From Fidelibacterota bacterium (GTDB lineage Bacteria; Fidelibacterota; Marinisomatia; SCGC-AAA003-L08; D37C17), in the NCBI GenBank assembly GCA_018671635.1, contig JABHHG010000133.1, positions 1 through 7,880 of the forward strand: a DNA stretch of 7,880 bases, in the 5' to 3' direction. Both the position numbers and the translations under genes were made by a program. Below the pieces are notes generated by a model. The model had not been told where the DNA came from and made no database searches. It saw only the letters and a list, made by a program, of their open reading frames with translations. This document shows positions 1-5,864 of this stretch, one piece after another. Numbering within the stretch: the first letter of the stretch is position 1; each line of letters starts with the position of its first letter.

Positions 1-592
1 AGTCACATGTAACAAGCCCCTGATCTTCACAAGGAACATCACCAGGACATAAACAACCAACACAATCCCAGCCGTATGTCCCCTCTAAAGTTGCACAATC
101 AATTCCAAATTCAGTCCATGCAGTATCACAGCATTCACTGCCATTGGCTGACCAATCAAGTTCGCATGCACCACATTCAGCACTTGGTGTACAATCTGCG
201 GGACAACTCAGTTCCGTTTCATCACCATTACAGGAGCCGTCACCACATTCAGGGGGAAGATCACCAGGACAATCACAACCAGCACAATCCCAGCCGTATG
301 TACTCTCTAACGTTGCACAATCTATTCCGAAATCATCCCAAGCTGTATCGCAATTTGCACTACCATAAGCACTCCAGTCAAATTCACATTCCCTCGTTTG
401 CCCATTAGATACACTTAAAGGCTCATGTATGTTTTGTTTAATTTGTGTTTCATCTAAACCCTTAGGTGCAATCAATACATGCTTAGCATCCAAAGCAGCT
501 TTTCGACTATTTTCATAGGAATCTGCAAATACAGAACCTAGAAGTAGTAGCGTTGAAGCTATAACGGTTATAATAGATTTATATGGTTTCAT
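1..592 (-). CDS. Secreted Cys-rich repeat protein, 3' end outside the window
   Basis: The frame is open from an ATG at 592 to the left edge, giving 197 residues and no stop. Residues 1-23 form a signal peptide: Lys near the N-terminus, a hydrophobic core with LLLL, and a VFA cleavage site before D24. Residues 24-68 are polar and have no Cys. Then come two 43-residue copies, residues 69-111 and 143-185, that match at 34 of 43 positions and keep six Cys each (69, 81, 92, 103, 106, 108, and the same plus 74). Each copy ends in CPGD. The linker holds a CGDG-x-CNGDE-x-CPxDC module (residues 116-134). After copy two, CEDQGLVTC looks like the start of a further module. AGGAAG lies 3 nt before the start codon. 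I infer an exported, disulfide-rich surface or extracellular protein. I recognise the style from large secreted proteins of marine bacteria but no function. No catalytic motif is visible. Confidence 0.85.
   Translation of the reverse strand, partial: MKPYKSIITVIASTLLLLGSVFADSYENSRKAALDAKHVLIAPKGLDETQIKQNIHEPLSVSNGQTRECEFDWSAYGSANCDTAWDDFGIDCATLESTYGWDCAGCDCPGDLPPECGDGSCNGDETELSCPADCTPSAECGACELDWSANGSECCDTAWTEFGIDCATLEGTYGWDCVGCLCPGDVPCEDQGLVTCD
38..166 (-). repeat. Cys-rich repeat unit, copy 2 (43 codons)
   Basis: Second coding copy, residues 143-185, beginning CELDWSA and ending YGWDC-VGCLCPGD. All six Cys of copy 1 are kept, and there is one extra Cys at residue 154. Copies 1 and 2 sit in phase with a 74-residue period that includes the CGDG linker module. 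Confidence 0.9.
260..388 (-). repeat. Cys-rich repeat unit, copy 1 (43 codons)
   Basis: First coding copy in the secreted Cys-rich protein, residues 69-111. It begins CEFDWSA, has a central FGIDCATLE and ends YGWDC-AGCDCPGD. It matches copy 2, exactly 222 bp away, at 34 of 43 residues. Synonymous sites differ often in the first half, while the second half, around TYGWDC, is nearly identical at the DNA level. Confidence 0.9.
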
Positions 593-751
593 TTACTTCC
601 TTTCCAATCTCCTCCAGGAAATTGATTTAATTGATATTAATTGACTGAAGTTTTTATAAATCTCACTGATGAAACTAGTCGTCAGAGTTAGAAAACTTCT
701 CTCAAGTTACGGATATAAATATACCCTAGCACTCCCATACGGGACAGGAAA

Positions 752-776
752 GTTACAAATTGTTACAAGGATTATA
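752..776 (-). promoter_or_regulatory. Candidate promoter and repeat for the Cys-rich gene
   Basis: The 593-790 gap separates the end of yhhQ from the start of the Cys-rich gene. On the minus strand a perfect TATAAT lies at 776-771, but no good -35 box is visible 16-18 nt upstream. Just downstream, TTGTAAC occurs twice (768-762 and 758-752) with a 10-bp period, about one helical turn. This could be an operator near the start site. If the -10 box is real, the transcript has a leader of about 170 nt. Nothing else in the gap looks like a gene or a strong terminator. Confidence 0.25.
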
Positions 777-790
777 AAAGGAGGAAATTC

Positions 791-1489
791 TTAAACTAAC
801 TCTTCACCCAATTTCAAATTAAACTTTCGACGAAGTAATCCACTGAAAAGATAGAAAAGGGGGGTATCAATGAGGGCGATGAGCATTTTAAATAGGAACC
901 CATTTATAAATAATATTGAGAATTTCTCCCAGGGAATCACTCCAAAATAGCAAAGGAGAAACAGCACTGAACTTGTATCTACCACCTGAGAGAATATTGT
1001 TGAACCGTTATTTCGAAGCCATAAATGTTTGTTTTTGGTTAATTTTTTCCAAAAATGAAATACGCGTATATCAATAAACTGTGCAGTTAAATATGCCGTC
1101 ATAGATGCAAAGACCGCAGGGCCAAATAATCCAAAGACCTTTGTGAATAGAGAATCGTCTACCGGGGACCATGCCGTAGCCGTTACGGCATCGGCAATAA
1201 GGATAACACCCATTATAAATATACTTGACACAAATCCAGAAATAACCACTTGATTGGCTTTCTTTTGCCCATAAATCTCTGAAATTAAATCCGTAACCAA
1301 AAAAGTTATGGGGTAGGGTAGAATTCCCACCGAAAGCTCAAAGGTGTAATTTCCAATAAGAGGAATCCAAATATCCCATGTAAAAAATTTCTGAAATATT
1401 AAATTTGATGCAATAAGAGATGCAATAAATATCCCCGAGAGAAGAATATAAAATTTATTAGCAGTCTCATGCATGGATTCATTCTTCAC
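791..1489 (-). CDS. yhhQ: Queuosine precursor transporter, YhhQ/VUT family
   Basis: Inner-membrane protein of 232 residues, the usual size for the vitamin-uptake-like (VUT) YhhQ family, which imports queuosine precursors such as preQ0 and preQ1. Several hydrophobic segments are visible, roughly residues 13-33, 51-70, 79-105, 118-140, 165-185 and 190-219. Family-like motifs are YPITFLVTDLISEIYG (59-74), AQFIDIRVFHFWK (136-148) and a polar RNNGSTIFSQVVDT (159-172). I chose the GTG start at 1489. It shares one base with the pyk TAG stop, and GAGGG lies about 9 nt upstream. An ATG at 1474 (residue 6) is the alternative. Co-transcription with pyk is very likely. The assignment rests on family motifs. 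Substrate choice within the VUT family is inferred. Confidence 0.87.
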   Translation of the reverse strand: MKNESMHETANKFYILLSGIFIASLIASNLIFQKFFTWDIWIPLIGNYTFELSVGILPYPITFLVTDLISEIYGQKKANQVVISGFVSSIFIMGVILIADAVTATAWSPVDDSLFTKVFGLFGPAVFASMTAYLTAQFIDIRVFHFWKKLTKNKHLWLRNNGSTIFSQVVDTSSVLFLLCYFGVIPWEKFSILFINGFLFKMLIALIDTPLFYLFSGLLRRKFNLKLGEELV

Positions 1490-2910
1490 TATTCTATACC
1501 CTCTACTTGATGTACTTTTAATAAATTAGTACTGCCTGAAATGCCCACTGGAACTCCTGCCGTGAAAATAAATTTTTGGCCTTTTCTCACCAATCCTTCA
1601 TACAGCAAAAGCTCCTCTGCATTTTTCAGCATCTCATCGATGGTTGATTTTTGATTAATGAAAAATGTATTCACCCCCCAATAAAGGCTCAATTCGCCAC
1701 ATAGTTTTTTATTGGGACTAATGGCAATAATACTGGCATTGGGTCTGAAATTTGATAAATGTTTTGCAGTACTACCAGATTCAGTCATAACTGCAATTAC
1801 AGGAGTAGAAATATCCTCAGAAATTTCAAAGGCTGCATGGCAAATAGACGTAACCACCGTTACTTTTTTAAATTGAGGGATGTGCCGTTGAAAATTTTCA
1901 CTGGTTCGAGAAATTTCACGCTCAACATTAATAGCAATGGATGCCATGGTTTCCACCGATTCAACGGGGAAAGCTCCCGACGCTGTTTCACCCGACAACA
2001 TAATGGCGTCTGTGCCATCATATATTGCAGATGCAATATCCCCCACTTCCGCACGCGTAGGTGAGGGATTCTCAATCATAGACTCTAACATTTGAGTTGC
2101 CGTCACTACAGGTTTCCCATTTTTATTGCACATGGCAATAATACGTTTTTGCAAAATAGGAACTTGTTCTAAAGGCATTTCTACCCCCAAATCTCCACGA
2201 GCAACTAAAATTCCATCAAAAGCATCCACAATAGATCTCAAATTTTGAATGGCTTCTGGCTTTTCAATTTTGGCCAATAATGGGATATTCTTTCCTGATT
2301 CTGCGAAAATTGCATCTACCACATCTCGATCTTCTGCATGCCGAACAAATGAAAGGGCAATCCAATCCACATCCAATTTAATACCCAACTCTAAATCATT
2401 TAAATCTTTCTTGGTGATAGGCGGAAGATCTAATTCCACCCCTGGAAAATTCACGCCTTTTACCGGCAAGATAGTGCCATCATTTAATGCTTTAAGAATT
2501 AATGTATAATCATCTTTCTTCTCTTCCACTTTAAAACTTATTTTTCCATCATCAATTTTTACGGATGAATCTGAATTGACTTCATTAAATTTAATTTTTA
2601 TGCCCAGAGGGATTTGAACATCCCCTACACCCAATGAATATAATTTATTTTTTTCAATATTTAGGCTCTTGGGAATATCTTTCGCAACTCGAATTTTAGG
2701 CCCACATAAATCTATTAGAATTCCAACTCGTGTTTCAGTTTCGGCTTCACAGTCACGAATCAGTGAGACCAATTCTTCAACGTCTGAATCCTTAGAAACA
2801 TGTGACATGTTAATCCGAACAATATTTACCCCTGCATTCATCAATTTGCAGATAGTTTTCTTATCTGAACTGGAGGGTCCTAATGTGGCTATAATTTTAG
2901 TTTTACGCAT
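1489..2910 (-). CDS. pyk: Pyruvate kinase
   Basis: Cytosolic glycolytic enzyme that converts phosphoenolpyruvate and ADP to pyruvate and ATP. At 473 residues it is full length. The N-terminal TKIIATLGPSS (4-14) and RINMSH (32-37) begin the barrel. The B domain spans about 75-160. The signature LLAKIEKPEAI (211-221) carries catalytic K214 and metal ligand E216. ARGDLGVE (237-244) gives D240, and TATQMLESM (270-278) gives T270. The C-terminal regulatory domain starts near 350, and a TESGSTA loop (376-382) sits where sugar-phosphate effectors bind in many relatives. The segment LCGPKIRV (68-75) has Lys at the position that is Glu117 in rabbit muscle enzyme, a mark of K+-independent forms. The ATG directly follows the stop of the thioredoxin gene, and only a weak purine-rich AGAAAAG precedes it, so translation is probably coupled. 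The stop TAG overlaps the yhhQ start. Confidence 0.96.
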   Translation of the reverse strand: MRKTKIIATLGPSSSDKKTICKLMNAGVNIVRINMSHVSKDSDVEELVSLIRDCEAETETRVGILIDLCGPKIRVAKDIPKSLNIEKNKLYSLGVGDVQIPLGIKIKFNEVNSDSSVKIDDGKISFKVEEKKDDYTLILKALNDGTILPVKGVNFPGVELDLPPITKKDLNDLELGIKLDVDWIALSFVRHAEDRDVVDAIFAESGKNIPLLAKIEKPEAIQNLRSIVDAFDGILVARGDLGVEMPLEQVPILQKRIIAMCNKNGKPVVTATQMLESMIENPSPTRAEVGDIASAIYDGTDAIMLSGETASGAFPVESVETMASIAINVEREISRTSENFQRHIPQFKKVTVVTSICHAAFEISEDISTPVIAVMTESGSTAKHLSNFRPNASIIAISPNKKLCGELSLYWGVNTFFINQKSTIDEMLKNAEELLLYEGLVRKGQKFIFTAGVPVGISGSTNLLKVHQVEGIE

Positions 2911-3714
2911 TTATTTCTTTTCTGAATTCAATATTTGAACAAGTTTGTCAAAGGCAAGATTTAAGCCTCTGGATGAGGGCTGAACAATTTCCATTTTCTC
3001 GTTTAACAATAGTACAGTGGGAATCCCTGTTGGCTTTATCCACGTATGTAATAATTTTTCTGAGTCGGCAAAAACCGGTACCCCATCATGTGGATATTGA
3101 CTATACCAATCCTGAATACTGGCTAAACTTGCATTATCTCGATATTCGTCAGCATATTGTACATTTATTAATATAATTTTACCCGTTTCAACCCATGGCT
3201 TGAGTTGGAGGTATGCAGATTTCCACCATGGCTGATAGGTCACCTCAGGGTCACCATAGGTCATCCATGCAGATAATTGATTGCAAGGCGTACACCACGA
3301 TGCAGATAGTTCAAGTAGAATATACTTTCCTTGTCCTGAAAAATCATAAACATCAACCATTTCACCGAATTGATCCATCATTTTGAAACGAGGTAAATGT
3401 GTGCCTTCTTTTGGACTACAATAGTTTCCACGAGGATATTGCACACAATTATTGTTTGAACAATCCGAATTTTGAATACAGTCACAGGTTATATCTCCCG
3501 GACAGTTTGCACCAAAGCTATCGAATGAAAGTGAATCCTTCTCACTATTATAAGGCCAACCACCCTCATAAATAAAGCTAGAGGCATCTTTAGGATTTGT
3601 ACCTGCATGTAATTCATCTCGATCAGAATACCCATCTTTGTCTGTATCAACGACTTGGCCCGAGAATACAATAGATATTCCAATCATCAACATATATAAG
3701 AAATTACGCATCAT
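2911..3714 (-). CDS. Secreted TlpA-like thioredoxin protein with TSP3 repeat
   Basis: A 267-residue exported protein. From the chosen start, residues 1-19 are a signal peptide (MMRNF then a hydrophobic core ending near FSG). Residues 23-34, DTDKDGYSDRDE, form a thrombospondin type-3 / calcium-binding loop. Residues 71-99 are a small module with six Cys (71, 77, 79, 85, 90, 99). A thioredoxin fold follows with W140-C141-T142-P143-C144 and a TGIP cis-proline at P232. The likely site of action is the periplasm or outer surface, as a thiol-disulfide oxidoreductase. The frame extends upstream to an ATG at 3768, but that adds a charged N-terminus before the signal peptide and overlaps the best -10 box. 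The ATG at 3714 has AAAGGG about 10 nt upstream, and the next codon is also ATG. It is the first gene of the pyk-yhhQ operon. Redox direction and partner are not shown by the sequence. Confidence 0.85.
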   Translation of the reverse strand: MMRNFLYMLMIGISIVFSGQVVDTDKDGYSDRDELHAGTNPKDASSFIYEGGWPYNSEKDSLSFDSFGANCPGDITCDCIQNSDCSNNNCVQYPRGNYCSPKEGTHLPRFKMMDQFGEMVDVYDFSGQGKYILLELSASWCTPCNQLSAWMTYGDPEVTYQPWWKSAYLQLKPWVETGKIILINVQYADEYRDNASLASIQDWYSQYPHDGVPVFADSEKLLHTWIKPTGIPTVLLLNEKMEIVQPSSRGLNLAFDKLVQILNSEKK

Positions 3715-3766
3715 AAAAAAATTACCCTTTTCCCAAAGCGATAATCTACACCTCCAAAGGAATTTC

Positions 3767-3794
3767 ATTTTACCATAACTTTTATGTTTTGTAA
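3767..3794 (-). promoter_or_regulatory. Candidate promoter of the thioredoxin-pyk-yhhQ operon
   Basis: Minus strand: -35-like TTACAA at 3794-3789, a 16-nt spacer, then TAAAAT at 3772-3767 preceded by TG-N, an extended -10 arrangement. The -10 matches the consensus at 5 of 6 positions, the -35 only at 3. Transcription would start near 3760, giving a leader of about 46 nt before the ATG at 3714. It shares its -35 hexamer, on the other strand, with the divergent promoter. Confidence 0.4.
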
Positions 3795-3817
3795 GAGATA
3801 CTTAGTCAGAATAAATT
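3789..3817 (+). promoter_or_regulatory. Candidate promoter of the MBL-fold hydrolase gene
   Basis: TTGTAA (3789-3794), a 17-nt spacer and TAAATT (3812-3817), each matching sigma-70 consensus at 4 of 6 positions. The predicted start near 3824 leaves a leader of about 8 nt before the ATG at 3832. It lies downstream of the other possible ATG at 3784, which supports the shorter protein. Confidence 0.33.
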
Positions 3818-3831
3818 CCCTGACCGAAAAA

Positions 3832-4674
3832 ATGGAAAATCTAACACATAAGATTAAATTTTGGGGCGTTCGCGGCTCCTTTCCATCACCCAGAAAAGAT
3901 ACCGTCATTTTTGGGGGACATACTTCCTGCGTGGAAATTCGTACCGCAAAGAATGAACTCATCGTGCTGGATATGGGAACGGGCTTTCTAGATTTAGGTT
4001 CATCTCTCATGAGTGAAACTAATGCCCCATCTGAGGCACATGTTATAGTGAGTCATTTCCATTGGGATCATTTGTTTGGATTTTTAGGATTTGCACCATT
4101 TTTCGATCCAATGCGATCTTTCCACATTTATGGGAAAGATGACAAGATGACCCCTGAAGAAATTATTGACTATATTCAAAATCCTACATTTTGGCCCGTA
4201 AGTATGGATATGCTAAATGCCAAAATTGATTTACACACTTTCCCCAATGACGAATTGGTTATATCAGATGATATTCGAATTAAGTTCACTTTACATGGAC
4301 ATCCCAACGGTGCCAATAGTTATCGTATCGAAATTGGGAACTCTGTAATAGTGTATTCTACAGACTGCGAACATCCAACAGAACATCTAAATCATCATGT
4401 AGTAGATAATGCTCAAGATGCCGATGTGCTCATACACGACGCACAATATACCGATGAAGAATTACCTGCACATAAAGGTTGGGGGCATAGTAGTTGGCAA
4501 CAAGCGGTGGGGGTGGCAAAAGCTGGAAATGTGAAACAACTCATCCTTTACCATCATGATCCTTCTCGGAATGATGATGCCATGTCTCAACTTGAGGCAG
4601 ATGCACAGGGTGAATTTCCAAATACGTTAGCCGCACGACAAGGTATGGAAATACACATCCCGGCTTCATATTAA
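3832..4674 (+). CDS. Metallo-beta-lactamase-fold hydrolase (PhnP-like group)
   Basis: Predicted 280-residue cytoplasmic metal-dependent hydrolase. Numbered from M1 at 3832, the protein opens with KIKFWGVRGSFPSP and a GGHTSCVEIR segment, as in the COG1235 (PhnP-like) branch of the superfamily. Metal-site motifs are HFHWDH (75-80; H75, H77, D79, H80), a GHPNG turn (H157), STDCEH with D178, HDAQYT (202-207) and GWGHSSW with H219. A C-terminal LYHHDPSRNDD (240-250) is also typical. All metal ligands appear intact, so it is probably active. Some relatives cleave cyclic phosphodiesters, but the substrate here cannot be read from the sequence. The ATG at 3832 was chosen because relatives begin just before KIKFWGVRGS. 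An in-frame ATG at 3784 would add 16 residues. No Shine-Dalgarno is evident at either. It is divergent from the thioredoxin gene and 50 nt upstream of the desulfurase. Confidence 0.85.
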   Translation: MENLTHKIKFWGVRGSFPSPRKDTVIFGGHTSCVEIRTAKNELIVLDMGTGFLDLGSSLMSETNAPSEAHVIVSHFHWDHLFGFLGFAPFFDPMRSFHIYGKDDKMTPEEIIDYIQNPTFWPVSMDMLNAKIDLHTFPNDELVISDDIRIKFTLHGHPNGANSYRIEIGNSVIVYSTDCEHPTEHLNHHVVDNAQDADVLIHDAQYTDEELPAHKGWGHSSWQQAVGVAKAGNVKQLILYHHDPSRNDDAMSQLEADAQGEFPNTLAARQGMEIHIPASY

Positions 4675-4690
4675 GCTGTTTTAACACAGC
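4675..4690 (+). other. Small hairpin right after the hydrolase stop
   Basis: GCTGT (4675-4679) and ACAGC (4686-4690) form a perfect 5-bp stem with a 6-nt loop, starting at the base after the TAA stop. No T-run follows, so it is not a convincing intrinsic terminator. It may be a weak 3' end structure, and its right half overlaps the candidate desulfurase promoter. Confidence 0.25.
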
Positions 4691-4708
4691 CCTTACCCTT
4701 CTTAAATT
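4681..4708 (+). promoter_or_regulatory. Candidate promoter of desulfurase-mnmA
   Basis: TTAACA (4681-4686, 5 of 6 to the -35 consensus), a 16-nt spacer and TAAATT (4703-4708, 4 of 6). The start site would fall near 4715, about 10 nt before the ATG. The -10 hexamer is the same as the one proposed for the upstream hydrolase gene. Confidence 0.33.
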
Positions 4709-4724
4709 TCACCTCAGTTTTATT

Positions 4725-5864
4725 ATGAAAAAAATCTATCTTGATATCGCAGCAACCACTCCGGTTGACCCTAAAGTGGCCACCCTTATGTCGCAAGTAA
4801 TGACGCAGACATTTGGGAACCCCTCCAGCATCCATAAATTTGGACAAGAATCGCACTCCGTAATTGAGCGTGCGCGTTTACAATTGGCCACTGCATTAAG
4901 CTGTGAGCCTGGAGAAATAATTTTTACGGGAGGGGGTTCAGAATCAAACAACCTTGTACTTCAAGGGATTCTGAATTCAGGCGATCATATTATTACTTCT
5001 GCCTACGAACATCCTGCCATATTAAATGTGATTGAAGCACTTCAAACTAAAGGGGTAGAATCTACATTAGTGAATCCCAATAAAGATGGAGTAATTGACT
5101 GTCTTGACGTTATTAACGCTATTCAGCCCAATACAAAACTGATTTCCATAATGACCGTAAATAATGAATTGGGTACCATTAATCCTATTGCAAAATTGGG
5201 TGAAATTTCTGTTGAAAATAATATTTTGTTCCATACTGATGCAGTTCAGATGTTTGGCAAACTCCCCATGGATTTGTCAGAAATCCATATTAATTTTATG
5301 AGTATGTCTGCCCACAAACTTTATGGCCCAAAAGGGGTGGGAGCATTGTACATTCGGCAAGGTAATAAATTACCGGCCATTCTTCATGGGGGTGGTCAAG
5401 AAAATGACCTCCGACCGGGAACTGAAAATATTCCGGGGATTGCTGGTTTTGGATTAGCCGCAGAATTAGCCACCGAAAATCTACCCACAAATATTGAAAA
5501 TATTTTAGAATTAGAGAAACGATTCCTTAATGCGCTAACTGAAAATAGCATTGAATTTACTCGCCATTGTACGTCACATATTCCGGGATTGATGAATATT
5601 AGTTTTCATGATGTACTATCTAAACCCCTTCTTATGAATTTAGATATGGAGGGAGTGGCTATTTCTGCAGGATCTGCATGTGCATCGGGGACATTGAAGG
5701 CATCCAAAGTTCTATTACAAATGGGTGTTTCTGAAAAACTGGCATCAGAATCCGTTAGAATCTCATTGGGGAAACTACATACCAAAGATGATGTGGATTC
5801 TGCCATCCAAAAAATCATTGAGCTCATTACAAGATTAAAAATTACGGCTGAAATTAATGCCTAA
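4725..5864 (+). CDS. iscS: Cysteine desulfurase, IscS/NifS family
   Basis: PLP enzyme that takes sulfur from L-cysteine as a Cys persulfide, yielding alanine. It has 379 residues, full length. Visible landmarks are YLDIAATTPVD (5-15), GNPSSIHKFGQ (31-41), GGGSESNN (69-76), H96 in YEHPAIL for stacking on the cofactor, NNELGTINP (146-154), D172 in HTDAVQ, and the PLP lysine K198 in SAHKLYGPKGVG. The persulfide Cys is C319 in SAGSACASG, on the longer mobile loop of group I enzymes, and R345 in SVRISLG binds the substrate carboxylate. The gene overlaps mnmA by 8 nt, so its main acceptor is probably MnmA, as for the YrvO-MnmA pair of Bacillus. Fe-S assembly is also possible, though no iscU or suf gene is in view. 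No Shine-Dalgarno precedes the ATG. The iscS label reflects the family and is not proof of orthology. Confidence 0.93.
   Translation: MKKIYLDIAATTPVDPKVATLMSQVMTQTFGNPSSIHKFGQESHSVIERARLQLATALSCEPGEIIFTGGGSESNNLVLQGILNSGDHIITSAYEHPAILNVIEALQTKGVESTLVNPNKDGVIDCLDVINAIQPNTKLISIMTVNNELGTINPIAKLGEISVENNILFHTDAVQMFGKLPMDLSEIHINFMSMSAHKLYGPKGVGALYIRQGNKLPAILHGGGQENDLRPGTENIPGIAGFGLAAELATENLPTNIENILELEKRFLNALTENSIEFTRHCTSHIPGLMNISFHDVLSKPLLMNLDMEGVAISAGSACASGTLKASKVLLQMGVSEKLASESVRISLGKLHTKDDVDSAIQKIIELITRLKITAEINA

Noticed and set aside
76..408. Plus-strand open frame rich in His, 110 codons
   Set aside because: It lies antisense to the Cys-rich repeat protein. Its His-rich content is the complement of that gene's codons, and the minus frame has a signal peptide and conserved repeats.
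730..745. TCCC-ATAC-GGGA inverted repeat in the gap before the Cys-rich gene
   Set aside because: A 4-bp stem with a 4-nt loop is too short to call a terminator or operator in this context.
1759..2938. Plus-strand frames antisense to pyruvate kinase (1759-2064, 2249-2509, 2669-2938)
   Set aside because: They overlap conserved catalytic segments of pyk on the other strand and show no domain, and no start signal was evident.
3715..3768. Longer thioredoxin gene starting at the ATG at 3768
   Set aside because: It adds 18 charged residues before a clear signal peptide, has no ribosome binding site and coincides with the best -10 box.
3784..3831. Longer hydrolase starting at the ATG at 3784
   Set aside because: The family starts close to KIKFWGVRGS, the extra residues look unrelated, and the candidate promoter lies within this stretch. 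It is not fully excluded.
4675..4690. Intrinsic terminator after the hydrolase gene
   Set aside because: The stem is only 5 bp and no T-run follows, so I list it only as a small hairpin.
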